Below are positions 21,801 to 33,916 of a stretch of DNA of 64,000 nt, piece after piece. The notes beneath the pieces are model-generated. The model was not told where the DNA came from. It did not search any database and saw only the letters and a list, made by a program, of their open reading frames with translations. Source of the DNA: Hibiscus mutabilis (taxonomy: Eukaryota; Streptophyta; Magnoliopsida; Malvales; Malvaceae); NCBI GenBank assembly GCA_019671005.1, contig CM033745.1, forward strand, positions 41,275,834 through 41,339,833. The letters are read 5' to 3'. The position numbers and the translations under genes are program-made. Position 1 is the first letter of the stretch; each line of letters starts with the position of its first letter.

Positions 21801-22011
21801 ACATAGCTAATGAATGCAAGAGGATAAAGTGTGTTTGATTCATAAATTCTTTGTCCTCAGTTTCTTTACGTGTCTGTTCACACTGTTCTTGAACTTGCAG
21901 TGCTCTAACTTGACGGATGGTGTGAATCCAATAACATCTTTGTTGCTGACGTTGTAGCTGCTCATTATACTCATGAGCCTTCAAATTCAGAAAAATCACT
22001 TTTAACTTCAA
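21801..22011 (-). pseudogene. unrecognised Gln-rich ORF remnant
   Basis: On the minus strand about 65 codons outside the MITE read with a Gln/Glu-rich, helix-like composition (EYNEQLQRQQQRCYWIHTI). The frame then runs into the MITE. The upstream frame is closed within about 60 bases. I do not recognise the protein. It could be an exon scrap interrupted by the MITE or chance. Confidence 0.25.
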
Positions 22012-22239
22012 AACATGCTATTGAAGTCCTAATCTTTTGGATAAAAAAAGGTCATAATCTTGATTGTATTCTTGGTGGGCATCCACTAAAGTAGCATCAA
22101 TTGAAGTTTGAAGCTATTGTATGCAAACAATAATATTTTTTTATCTCATAACTAGTATTAATTCCTCACAATGATTTTAAAATTTATGTTTTTTTTTTCT
22201 AAAATATCTTTCATATATAAAAATATTAATAATGTTTTA
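22012..22239. other. unannotated AT-rich sequence
   Basis: Short AT-rich stretch between the ORF remnant and the next inverted-repeat element. Nothing recognised. Confidence 0.35.
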
Positions 22240-22555
22240 CTATAAAACATTTTTCTACAAGAGTTTTAGTTTAGTGACCTAGTTTTGGGCTTAGTGATTT
22301 AAGGGTAGTTGTTTAGAATTAAGGTTTATGATTAAAATTTAGAGTTTATAGTTAAAATTTAGAGTTTAGAGGTTAGGGTACTATGGTTAGGGATTTAGGT
22401 TTTAACCTATAAACCCTAAAGTTTACCCTAAAACCTAAATTTTAACCACGCCCCTAATTCCAAAAGTCATACACTTAAACCCCTAAATACTAGACCCTAA
22501 ATAAAATCTATAAACCCTAAAATTAAGGCGCTCGTAGAAACAAATTTTCCACAGA
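22240..22555. repeat. inverted pair of telomere-like tracts, possible MITE
   Basis: The left half is rich in GGTTAGGG and TTTAGAG variants and the right half in CCCTAAA variants, so the two halves pair around about 22400. The outer ends carry TTTCTACAAGAG and CTCGTAGAAA, which resemble short terminal inverted repeats. Degenerate throughout. Confidence 0.5.
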
Positions 22556-22649
22556 CGCGTGTGCATATAATAATTACCTATTTTTTATTGTAGTTTAAAT
22601 TGATATCTTTCATAATATTAGATAATTTAAATATTATTCGAATGAATAT

Positions 22650-24335
22650 ATTTTAAAAATATGACAACAAAATGTCTAAAACGAACGTCTTATATTTTTA
22701 AAATATTTTTTATAGCAATCATAAACAATTGATTTATCATATAATTCTACCGTAAATACCATGTACCGCAATGTACCACTATTCATATGTATCGCAATGT
22801 ACCGTTAACTGTTTTAATTAGTTTTAAAATCCTAAGGACCGAAAGTGATATTATCCCCTTTTAGAATAAAATCTTAAAAAATAATTTTATATTATTTTTC
22901 AGATTTTCTTTTATTTTTTAATTCAAAAAATACTTAAACTTTTATTTCTATAATAATTCCTACATTCACTTTAATTTAAGGGTAATGTTCACAAATGGTC
23001 ACTAAAATTTGATCAATCATTCAATTTGATAACCAAACTTTCAATTGCTTCAATGTTACTATTAAACTTTTAGTTTTGTTTCAATTTGGCCACTGACCCA
23101 TTAACAACGGTTAAAAGGGTGATGGTTGTTAAAATTAACACATTTAGTCCTCTATGTTTACACATTCAAACAATTTAGTCCTAATTTGAAAGAAATAATA
23201 AATTTAACCCTTATTATTTTAATTTGACCATATTTTTAAATAGAGATAATTAATAATTTATTTTGATCCCTGAATAATAACTAATGTTATTTTGTCCCTC
23301 CCTATTCCAACCATACCTAATCCATCATTTAAAATTTCATAAAGATTAATTAAATTATTACTATAAAAAGGGAAAATTAAGTATATATTTTTAAAATTGA
23401 TACTTAAATTTTTAAAATTGTTATTAGCCCACCAAAAAAACATATATTTGTTATTATGTGTATTCAATTATACATAATAAAAAGGGGAAATTAAGTATAT
23501 TTTTAAAAATTGATACTTGAATTTTATATGAAAATAATTTAATTAATTTATATAACATCCATTAACATCCAATAATCCAACTCTAAATTTTAATTTAGTA
23601 ATAAACTTATTCATTTAAAATTTTAAAGGATGGATTCGGTATGGATGGGATTGAGTGGGACAAGATATCATTAGTTATAATTGAGGGATCAAAATTAAAA
23701 AAAATTAAATTATCTCTAATTAAAAATAGGGCCAAATTGAAATAATGAGGGTTAAATTTATTATTTATTATTTCTTTCAAATTATGACTAAATTATTTGA
23801 ATGTGAAAATGTGGAGGACTAAATGTGTTATAATACAAAATATTTTAACTGTCACATCACCGTTTTAATAGTTGTTAATGGGTCAGTGGCCAAACTGAAA
23901 CAAAACTAAAAGTTTAATAGTAACATTGAAGCAATTAGAAGTTTGATTACCAAATTGAATAATTGATCAAAGTTTAGTGACCATTTGTGAACTTTACCCT
24001 TAAATTAAAGTGAATGTAGAAATTATTATAGTAATAAAAGTTTAATTATTTTTTGAATGAAAAAATAAAAGAAAATTTGAAAAATATTATAAAATTTATT
24101 TTTTAAGATTTTATTCTAAAAGGATATAATAACACTTTCGGTCCTTACGATTTCAAAACTAATTAAAACAGTTAACAGTACATTGCGATACATATGAATA
24201 GTGGTACATTGCAGTACATGACATTTACTGTAGAATTATCCTTGATTTATCATATTATAATGTTAAATAAAAAATATTTTTAATTGACAATATCAAGTCT
24301 AAAATAAATATTTTATATTTTTAAAAATATTTTTC
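22650..24335. mobile_element. foldback-like element, about 1.7-kb imperfect palindrome
   Basis: The arms pair about a centre near 23490. GGGTAATGTTCACAAATGG near 22980 pairs with CCATTTGTGAACTTTACCC near 23985. ACATTCACTTTAATTTAAG pairs with its complement near 24000, and TACCACTATTCATATG near 22775 pairs with CATATGAATAGTGGTA near 24192. A GGTCACTAAA / TTTAGTGACC signature lies in each arm. Around the centre a block containing AATTAAGTATAT also occurs as a direct repeat (about 23378 and 23490). No transposase seen. Confidence 0.75.
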
Positions 24336-24430
24336 GACAATAATGTCAAATACTCAAATCTTAAATAAAACTTTTCAAAAGCACCCTGTGAAAGTATTTT
24401 TCAAAAACAATGAACAAATTAGCCTAAACA

Positions 24431-24482
24431 GTATCCCATTTGATATCTTCGTAATAGTATCCCATTTGATATCTTCGTATTC
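24431..24482. repeat. 26-bp tandem duplication
   Basis: GTATCCCATTTGATATCTTC occurs twice with a 26-base period (24431 and 24457). It is an isolated two-copy duplication. Confidence 0.75.
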
Positions 24483-25470
24483 GAAAATCAACAAATTCAA
24501 CTCCGCATTGTTTACAAAATTTGGGGCCATCCTTTTTCATTTCTAATTACTCGATAATTTTTAGGAACGCAAATTTCACTTTTTATAAGTCCAAAAAATC
24601 TTTCACAAATTAATTTATCCCTTTTCGGTTTTTTGGTTTTGTAACAAAAAGTGCAAAGCTTTATCCTCTCTCCAACGGTTTCACCTTTAGATAGGATTTT
24701 TTTAGCTTATTTAATAACTAATTATGTAATAGGATCGTAAGAATAAATAAACAAGTTAGGTATCGAACCAGCAAGCAATTAGGAAATCATGCATATTACC
24801 TTCAAGACCTAACAATTTATGGTTTTTGAGACTAAATTAATCAAATGTCAATTAACTTACCATTCTTTCATTGGTCTAATAAGAAATTCATCGATTACGT
24901 GATTATTAGTGAATTCAAACCATTTCTCATGTTCACTTTAATTTACGAATTCATACACCTTACACGCAATTTAATATAGAGTATTAATCAATATAATTTC
25001 CAGCATGTAAACAAGCATAATCCACACATTCATTCAATGATTTTTAAGTTAACATATCATAGCTCCTTTAAACATGGTACCTGTACTACTATTTTTGATA
25101 CATGGATGAAAGGGGTGAAATTACTTATGTTAGACATGAAGTTAAAGCTGTTCAATGCAAACAACAAGGCCCAAACATTGCATTCATAGGAGTGTAACCA
25201 AACCAACTCAAGAATCAGAATTAAAGGAGAGTAAGAAGAAGAATCAGAAGTAGTCTAGGTCAAGGAGAGAAAATAGAAGAAGAAAGAGATAACATTTCAC
25301 TCACCTTTCAGGTAAGATTGCAAATAGGGTTTTCTAAACCTTATACCCTAGTTGCCAACATCCACAAACGACATTGTTCCACTTAATTAAAACAAAAACA
25401 ATAACGAGTGCCAACTCAGCACTTAGTTGAAAATAAATAGAAAATAACCAACATCCAAACGGCTAGTGAC
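24483..25470 (-). repeat. probable Reina 3' LTR and flank
   Basis: On the minus strand a TGTCACTAGCCG start at 25471 directly follows a purine-rich tract, so the 3' LTR of the Reina element should run leftwards from here. Its far end could not be placed because the 5' LTR is missing for comparison. A purine-rich band lies at 25205-25300. No ORF. Confidence 0.4.
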
Positions 25471-25471
25471 A

Positions 25472-25485
25472 ATACTCCCTGCTTG
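25472..25485 (-). other. polypurine tract of Reina element
   Basis: The minus strand reads CTCAAGCAGGGAGTAT just before the probable 3' LTR start TGTCAC. Confidence 0.5.
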
Positions 25486-25500
25486 AGTAGATCCTTGACC

Positions 25501-25890
25501 TCAAGGATCAAAGTATGGGAACTGTTGTTGAAGCTTGTAGAGCACCTCCCATGTTGCATCTTCAGGGAAAGAGTTTGTCCGCTCGACTAAAACTTCAGTC
25601 ACAGTCCTGTTTCCTCGCTTGACCATCCTTCTCTCCAATATCTTCCTTCGTTCTTTTGCAATGGCACCATCAGAATCAAAAACTGGCAATTCTGTCTAAA
25701 AGTTAGCTGCTCCAATATGCTTTTTTAGTTGGGAAACATGAAATACTGAATGCACCCGAGACCTAACAGGAAAATTCAATCTATGGGCTACCTTCCCAAC
25801 TCTGTCTCCATCTTCAAATGGTCCAAACCATTTCGGGGCAAGTTTCTGACATCCTCTTGCCTGCTCAGTTTGTTGTATGCAGGGTTGCAA
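25501..25890 (-). pseudogene. Reina integrase C-terminus and chromodomain
   Basis: The first half has LAPKWFGPF and VHSVFHVSQLKKHIG, the C-terminal integrase fold. After a TAG at 25696-25698 the same frame gives the chromodomain: RRKILERRMVKRGN, VTEVLVE and EDATWE, ending FPYFDP. Chromodomains bind modified histone tails and guide integration into heterochromatin. The aromatic residue expected after VLV is replaced (VERTN), so binding is probably lost even apart from the stop. Confidence 0.85.
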
Positions 25891-26512
25891 TTTTAAGTAA
25901 ACCCGATCACCCTTTTAAAACTCACAATCTGTTCTTCCTTTTTCTGCTTGTTGTTTCATTCTCCCTTGATCTCGTTGCAAGTAGAACTTTAACATTCTGA
26001 TTGCTACCTCCCTTTGCTACAAGCTTCTGTCCACAGCAGCCACTATAGACTCTCCAGCTAAATAGGGCAAATGAATTGGGGGATCCTGACCATGCATTAT
26101 GAGGAGTGGTGTTTATGGAGGAATGGTGGGAAGTGTTGTACCACCACTCAGCTAAGTACAACTACTTGTTCCAGTCTTTAAGTTTCTCACCAGTCATGCA
26201 CCTAAGATAAGTTTCCAAACATTTGTTTACCTTCTCTGTCTGCTCAACTGTTTTAGGGAGATATGCGGTTGAGGGAGTCACAGCAACCCCTAATCTTTTA
26301 AAGAACTCCTTTTAGAATAAGCTCATAAATATCTTCTCCCTAGCACAAATTATGGTTTCAAGGAGACCATACAATCTAGACACCTTCTCCATAAAAATAA
26401 GCTATGTCTGCTGATGTAAAAGGGTGTTTCAAGGATATAAAGTGCCATACGTAGTTAATCTATCTACGACCACCATAATCACATTTTTATCTTTTGAATC
26501 AGGGAGCCCTTC
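25891..26512 (-). pseudogene. Reina integrase core, downstream part
   Basis: In shifting frames the minus strand gives LPDSKDKNVIMVVVDRLT at the insertion point, then TAYLPKT, CLETYLRCMTGEK and LAEWWYNTSHHSS. These are ordered core blocks of a chromovirus integrase. Several stops and frameshifts are present. The core is cut at its start by the Ogre-like insertion at 26513. Confidence 0.8.
26508..26512. other. target site duplication CCTTC, left copy
   Basis: CCTTC before the Ogre-like LTR corresponds to CCCTC at 39671-39675, with one mismatch. Confidence 0.6.
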
Positions 26513-28966
26513 TGTCGTGACCATATTTTTACCGGGTGTGAAAATAGTTCGACGATTATTTCTTGAAAATTAGAGTTTTGCTTTTTATTTATTTAATATT
26601 TAAAAATTAGGTTTTTCATGTTAAATTAGATTTTTCCTTTATTTAATCTTGAAAAATATTTTGGAGTCATCACCGGTCACTTCGAGGTAGACCGAACACC
26701 ATAAAAAAAAAGAGATTCATTTTAAAAATTAGGGTTCGGGAGTCGGTTACGTGTGGGGGAAGGATTAGCACCCACAAACGTCTATTATCGGTACCTTTTA
26801 ATTTTATGTGGCATTTTGAGAATAATAATTTGAATTGAATTTAACCCTTAATTATTAGTTGGATTTAAATTCAAAATGGAGTTATCATTTTATAAGTAAA
26901 TATATTTTTAACTTAATATAAGATTAAAAGTGCCCTGTTACGAAGCACCCCTATTCATATTCAAAAAATATATATCCAACATAAAAGGTTTTAATGCATG
27001 ATTCATTATTGTCTTGTTTATTTTAAATTCTAACATAAAGGGCTCTAATTAATTAAGTTATTTTAGACTACGAATATTATTAAATTTAAAGGCCTTTATG
27101 AGACAGTGCCAATTGCTTGAATACCATCCATCTCAGAATCCCTAAATTCCATATAATATTCACTAATTAAACTGATCATTCTAATTAATTAAAGCGATAA
27201 TCCTAATTGAAGCTCTATTAATTAACTAAGTTATTTATTTAATTCTAAGTTGTAATGAATATCAAGTGTACCTCTTTAAGGCCAATGTTGAGATAACATC
27301 ACATTGCAAGCAAGCGGAACAACATCTAAATTTAAGCCACAAAGTTTCCACTTAATATACATTAAATTGCTACAATGATCTTCCTGATTAATTAATTAAA
27401 TCTTAATTAAGAACCTAAGACTAAAGCTCTAAACAATTATCTAAGTGTATTATGATCTAACAAATATACTATATGCTTAATTTAAAATATGCATTCAATC
27501 ATATAAATTAATTAAATTAAATTAAATTAAGCAATTAATTGAAAGCTATAAAGGACTAAATTAAAAGAAATTAAACTCGAAATCAAAGAAGCAGAGACCA
27601 AATTGAATTTTATTAAAATTAAAGTAGCGGATTACAAAAATGAAGGAAAAAAGATACGTATCTCATGTCTATTTAAAGACATTTTTAGACCACTCCTTTT
27701 TCTTTTCTTTTTTTTTTCTTCATTTTTTTGGTTTTGCATTCTCTCTCCAACTTCACTATCTCCCAAATGCTCTCCCCTCTCTCCTCACTAACACCAAACT
27801 ACCCAAAATTCCCCACAATTCAGATTGAAAATCCATGTTTTGCTTGAACATTCATCCATGTTCATATAAAATTGGATTAACACTATAACTCCGGCCATGA
27901 ACCACCTTGCCCACCATTGCTCGATCCAACTTCGCCACCATTCGGCCACTCTTGGTCGTTCGCCAGCCGCCAACGTACTCCTCCGACCACTGCTTCTTTT
28001 TGATCAGCCGCCATGAGGTGATTTTCGGCCACCGGTCAGAACCCTAAAAAATCCATAATTTCACTCTTTCAAACCTAAACCCTAAATCTAACCCCAACTG
28101 TTCATATCACCTATCTTTGACCACCTAAATCTATCTACCCGTATTGTCTCTCATTTTCAACTCCGATAACCCCCTAAAATCTACTCCGACCACCGTAGAT
28201 AAGCCACCTCACCACTATTTTCTCTTCTGGTTTATTTTCCTTTTGGTTTTACATGCAAAACTAACATATTTACTTCTTTTTTTGCAGAAAAACAGATAAA
28301 AAAAAGAATGTACCTTTTCGCTGACCAACGACGACCCCGCTCCCATTGCGACAGTTTTTTTCTCGGCGGCGATTCAAGCTCCTGGTGGCTCAATATCCGG
28401 TGATCGATCGGATTCCGAGGGTAATACTCTCTCTCTCTCACCTCTTTATTATTTTTTATTATTTATTTATGGTATGTAATAATTAGTGGTTAATGATCTG
28501 GCAAGTCTTTCTTTTGGGTATTTATAGGTCTAACTTTTGTGACATCACTCATGAGGTCACATAGTTGATGTCATCATACTAGCTGGATCCAGATACGAAA
28601 GGGAAAGTATAATCCTTGTGAAACTGGTCTGGCCAAATAGGAAGATGCCACGTGGCATTCTTTGGGCGGGAAAACTAATGTTTGGACTCAATTGTGTTTG
28701 TTTGGGTTGTTTTTATTCAAAAATAGGCTAGAAATGAATTGTTAACAATTGTAAAAAGGATCTAATATTTGTAATTTGGGCTTGGGAATTGAATTTTGGG
28801 CTTTGAGTATTTATTATGTAAACGAACCCTTTTTTATATGTAATGGACTTATTTATTCATTTATGGACTATTACTATTATTATTGGGTTTTATTATATTT
28901 ATTTATTTTATTTACTAAGAGAATATAATATGTATACCCGTACTCGGGTAAAATTCAGGCATTACA
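26513..28966 (-). repeat. 3' LTR of Ogre-like element A
   Basis: Plus-strand ends are TGTCGTGACC and GGCATTACA. It matches 37209-39670 along its length with frequent substitutions and small indels, so it is visibly older than the Athila LTR pair. Related LTRs lie at 48575 and 55268 in the opposite orientation. Confidence 0.92.
28519..28527 (-). promoter_or_regulatory. TATA-like box, 3' LTR of element A
   Basis: The minus strand reads CTATAAATA, about 440 bases into the LTR. A TGACATCA motif lies about 40 bases upstream (28566-28573). The box is kept in the sister LTR. Confidence 0.55.
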
Positions 28967-28985
28967 ACTACCCCTCCTTACTCAT
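28967..28985 (-). other. polypurine tract of element A
   Basis: The minus strand reads GAGTAAGGAGGGGTAGT against the LTR. The plus-strand copy B has the equivalent GAACAAAGAAGGGCAGC at 55251-55267. Confidence 0.8.
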
Positions 28986-29044
28986 TGTTGTGGAACGAGT
29001 ATCGGGCAAAGACTGAAAATACACGAATTTGGCCTAAACTATAT

Positions 29045-30060
29045 GACTGTTGAACTTTCAATCTTATTCCTCTCTAGAAAGCTTGAACAAGTTCTTCTCA
29101 TTAGGAACTTCTCAATCCTTCTGTCAAGGGTAATTGCAAAGTTTGAACTAGTTATTCTCATTAGGAACCCATTCATTCCTCTTGGTCATTCTAATCTACC
29201 TCTCTACAAAGGTATCGAACAAGCAAGCTCTTCTCATTAGGAACTCCTTGTTTTTCTTGAAAACGTTGATATGTCTCTCTGTAAAGGAATTGAATAAGCA
29301 AAATCTTTTCACTAGGAACTTCTCATTCTTTAAAATGCGAACTCTTCTCATTATGAGTTTTTCATTCTTTTTGCAAAAGTTAATCCACCTCTTTGTAAAG
29401 GTGTCGAACAAGCGAGCTCTTCTCATTAAGAACTCTTCATCCACTGTTGGAAATGTTGATCCACCTCTCTATAAAGGTGTCGAACAAATGAGCTCTTCTC
29501 ATTAGGAACTCTTCGTTCTTCTTGAAAATGTTGATATGTTTTCATGTATGACCTGCAAAAGTTGAAACTATAATTAATCTTTCAGTATTAATCATGAGGA
29601 AAATATATGAATAAAACTTCAAATGCTTCTCCAACAAGAGACGCTAAAACTTGTGCCTCCTTAGAAATCTCGAACAAGTTCTTATTATGAACGACTCAAT
29701 CTTTCTACACAGGCTAACCGCAAAGTCTGAACCAGTTCTTCTTATTATGAACTCATTCATTCTTCTTGGAAATGCTGGGCCACCTTTCTACAAAGGCATC
29801 AAACAAGAAAGTTCTTATCATTAGGAAGTCCTTAATCTTTCTTGAAAACGTTGATCCACCTCTCTGTAAAGGTGTCGAACAAGTAAGTTCTTCTCATTAG
29901 GAACTTCTCGTTCTTTGCTGGACGAACTCTTCTCATTAGGAGTTCTTCATTCTTTGCTGGACGAACTCTTCTCATTAGGAGCTCTGGGCGAGTTCTTCTC
30001 ATTAGGAATTCTGTACTCTTTGTTATGCGAACTCTTCTCATTAGTAGCTTTTCATTCTTT
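29045..30060. repeat. GAGTTCCTAATGAGAAGAAC repeat region
   Basis: More than ten diverged copies of a block whose sense (minus) strand carries AGTTCCTAATGAGAAGAAC, several alternating with a CACCTCTCTNNAAAGGTGTCGAAC-type block. Open stretches on the minus strand repeat LMRRVRP and FDTFTERWINVF. The same repeat stands at the same place before the LTR at 55268, so it belongs to the family. Non-coding is more likely, because the repeated peptide follows from the repeat. Confidence 0.75.
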
Positions 30061-32449
30061 GCTAGAAATGTTGATTCACCTCCTCTTTTGGGGAAAGATT
30101 GAACTTGGAAAAAGAAATATCATTAATTTATAAGAATTCAACTGAAGTGATATAGAATATTCTCAATTTTCAGCTTGAAGTGCTAAGATCCTTAGAGTCA
30201 CTATTTTTTACCTAAGGTGTCTCGATCTTTCAATCTAAAACTCGTATCAAATCCCTTGGCTTTTCCTCGTTGATCAACCTTTTTCACGTGTGGCTGAGTT
30301 TACTCCCAATCTTGAAGTTGTTGTTGAAATCTTTCCTTATTCCTTCATGGTTTGTAAATTCCTATCGAGACATACAAAAATGCTTTGATTGTATGAGTTA
30401 GCATGCTCCTATCTTATGGATGCCTAACTATGTATGATGCATGACTTGTGTTAATTGAGGACCACTTGGGTGAACTTTCATTTTTAGGGAAGCTCAAAAT
30501 TTCTTTGTTTCATTTTTCAAACCCTTTTTGTTGCCAAAGTAATCCATCTCATACTCAAGTTCAATCTTTAGGTTCTCTGCATCTTTTTTTCTCTAAAACG
30601 TCTTTTCAGGTTTTCATTTTGTTTTTTCCTTTTTCTTTTTCTCAAGGCGCCCTTTAGTGTTTTCACCTCAGTTTTTTTCTTTCTCTTTTTAAGGCACCCT
30701 TTAGGGTTTTCACCTTAGTTTTTTCCTTTTCTTTTTTTTCTTTTTTCTTTGCAATGATGTTTTTCTTTTGTTATAGACAAGGCTAAATTCAATTATAATG
30801 GAACTCGTAGTTGCCTTTTCATGGATACAACACGTAAATCCTTCTCTTGTTTTACCTCACCATGCATTTCTCAAAACTCGAGTTCTGGTGATAACTCCTT
30901 TCTTAGAAAGGCACTCTTGCTATGTCTTCATTCAGCTTCTTTGACAACATTTCTTTCTGATGGTTCTAGAAGAGATCAACACTTCTGTTCTTCCATTTTG
31001 CGAACTCTATGCACCAGAATAAAACATATTCTTCTGCAATGTTCTTTGTAGCATTGCCCCAGTCCTTAATTCAACCATCATCTTTGTTCACTCTAACATT
31101 CACAAAGCTTTCTTGTCTTGAATGCCTCAAAAGTAATGATTTTTGCTTTGAATAGGATGAACCTTTAACAGGTTGATCTTGCTGCAACTTTTGCCCCAAA
31201 AGATGGTTCATGTTCCCTCTTTGCCGCAAGGTTGTTTGTGTCGCTTTCTTGCAGCTTTTGTTTTAACACTCAGAATTGTGTCTTTTCCTCAACATACTTT
31301 TCATCATTGACCAAGTACCAAGGCCACCTCATGTTTTGCATGCACTTAAAGGATTAGTACATCATAATAATACCCACAAAATCCTTTGCTTTTCTTATGT
31401 CTAATCGATTGATATGCAAGATGCTTGTTGAAACGATAAGTGAAAGGCTCAAAATATTGTCTTATTAAATTTGAGAAAAGGGAATAATTTGATAAGTCAT
31501 GGTAAACATGATAAATTCAATGCAATGCCCATGTACCAACTGTATGAAGGACGCAAGAGCCCATCACCCTAAATAGAGCCTCCAATCTTAAAATTCCTCA
31601 AAACTGTAGATTCTGAGAAGGTTTTTTGTCGGATGCCTAACCTCAAAATGCTTTTGAACTACCCTTTTAGGTTTTCAGCTCAAATCCCCCTTTGGTTTCA
31701 AGACGCCACTTGTGAATTTTCATCTTGAACCCCCATTTTCTTTTGATTTGTTCTTCTTTTTTGCTTTTTTTGATATCTAAGGCACCCTTTTGGGGTTTTC
31801 ACCTCGATATTTTCATTTTGCAAAGTGCGGGTTTTCACTCTGTTTTTTTTCTTTGTTTTCCTTTTTCAATCTCTTTTTTAATTCTTCGAGCGTATCACTT
31901 CTTGATTGAGTCTGAGTCTATTAGATTGCTTAACTCATCTCTGATCATCATCGTTAATATCAACGCTCTTCCAAAAAGAGGCCTCCCTGATGATGTATAG
32001 CCCTTTCCAATTAGGCCATTTCCCACATAAAACTTTATGAACTGGCAAGATCCTTTTAAGCACTAGATCACATCCCTGAAATTCTTTTGGATGAACTTTC
32101 ATTGTTGTGAGCTCGCATAGTTATTTCTTAGTTTATCTAACCATGTAAAATTACTTTTAGTCTCCTCTCTTCAATGAGATTCGATTGACCTTATCGAGCT
32201 TATGCTCATTCTGAATTGTCCAATTTCACATCTACCAATACCAAGCAATAGAGTCTGAACCTCGATTGATAATACTACTTCCATCCATAGACCAAGGAAT
32301 ATAATGTTGCCCTGTTGAAGTGCACACTATGGATCAAAATACATACAAGGCCAACTGTGGTTTCTTATGACAGTCTTTGCAAGTCTTTGAGATAATCTTT
32401 TTGATGTTTATGTTTGCCGACTCTGCTACCCCATTCATCTCTGAGCGAT
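30061..32449 (-). other. element A 3' non-coding region
   Basis: No recognisable protein. Contains segments shared with copy B, for example TAGTTAGGCATCCATAAGAT-type sequence near 30410-30440 (minus) and 52310. A CT-rich repeat with CACCCTTTAGGGTTTTCACC occurs near 30640-30720 and 31780. Short ORFs are not conserved between copies. Confidence 0.55.
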
Positions 32450-33335
32450 TAGTTAAGAATTATGATGCTTTTGCCTTGAACTGCTCACCAAACTTCTGAT
32501 ATCATCTTGTTGTTTAAATTAGAGGCTCTATCAATGACGATTCTCTCCGGCAAACCATATCGACAAATGATCTATCTTTAGCATCTTGCAAACTATTGCT
32601 CTTGTAATACTGCCAAATGAAGCAGCTTCTACCCATTTGGTAAAGTAATCAATCACGACAAAGATATCATGATGTCTTTTGGATAAATCTACCTTATACA
32701 GCAAAAAGGTATTGTATACTCTCTCAAGCATAAACTTCCAGGGGTTTATTTCCATGTACCTTCTGTTGTGCACATCGAATCCTTATTTGGGAGATTAAAA
32801 TTCAAGGACTCATGATCATCTGACGCACGTCTCACCAAGAAACATGTCACTACTTTCTGGTTATATCAAAATTTGATAATAACATTTTCCAACGAGCCAT
32901 TCTTTAGCCAACACTAGTGTTTCCATCAAGAATTTCAAAGAATCTATTCTTGAGATTAGATATTGGAGTGATACAACATATTTTTTGAGCCTTCAGGCTA
33001 CCCAAACTAGCAAACAATAAAGCCTTTGAATTGATGGGTATCGCAATTTGTAATTGGTGAATCTTTTCTTTGATAATAAATGGTTGTTTCCTTCATGTTT
33101 CATCATGTTGGCTTAGTGCACCCCATTGAGTTTTCATAGACCATTAAAGAATCAATGACCAATCTGGAACTGGTGCTATTAGAATTATACTTTGATAAAT
33201 GTTTCTCGATCTTTCTAGGGTTTCTTGGCATTCTTCATCTCATACTCCTGGATCAATCTTTGTCAGCAACTTAAACACTAGACCACATTTTGTCTGTCCA
33301 TGACGAGCTATAATTCAATCTCTCTAGGCCTCTAT

Positions 33336-33475
33336 CTCTTATTTTTTTTTTTTTCCTTTCTTTTCTTTTCTCTTTTCTTTTCGTTTTTTTTCTTACTTTC
33401 TTTTTTCCTTTTGCTTTGCCTTGTTTTCTTCTCTTTTTTGCTTGCTTTTTTCTTTCTTTCTTTCTTTTTGTGCGA
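33336..33475. repeat. CT-rich low-complexity tract
   Basis: Runs of T with CTTT and CTTTT units, including a TTTC microsatellite. AG-rich in the sense of the element. Falls inside the RT remnant. Confidence 0.8.
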
Positions 33476-33492
33476 AGAGAGAAAATTCTTAA

Positions 33493-33916
33493 TAGCTTCC
33501 ACTTTGACAGGGTTAATTTCAGTTCCACTTTTGTTGATCCAAGAGTTTCCTAAATGTGGCTTCTAAAAGTCTACTCTTATGAATTAGACCTCAACTGATA
33601 CTTCCTCAACCCTTGGAGAATCATTCTTGAAGTTTACATCTATCTTTATTTTGGTTACCATGAACCTCTGATATGTTGCCCAATATTTTTAATCCAAATG
33701 GCATTAGCTTCCACTTTGACAGGGTTAATTTCGGTTCCACTTTTTTCGATCTATGAGTTTCCTAAATGTGGCTTCCAAAAGTATACTCTGACGAATTAGA
33801 CCTCAACTGATACTTCCTCAACCCTTGGAGAATCATTCTTGAAGTTTGCATCTATCTTTATTTTGGTTACCACGACCCTCTGATATGTTGCCCAATGTTT
33901 GTAATCCAAATGGCAT
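33493..33916. repeat. 212-bp tandem duplication inside RT
   Basis: TAGCTTCCACTTTGACAGGG starts at 33493 and again at 33705, and the third start (TAGCTTGCAG) is at 33917, so both copies are exactly 212 bases. They differ by about a dozen substitutions. 212 is not a multiple of 3, so the RT frame is destroyed. Confidence 0.9.

Noticed and set aside
29182..30041. A repeat-containing protein gene with LMRR units
   Set aside because: The units follow from the DNA repeat, there is no long frame across the region, and the same repeat in copy B is also broken.
33271..33566. Lys-rich and Phe-rich frames around the CT tract
   Set aside because: Direct translation of low-complexity CT or AG sequence inside a broken RT.
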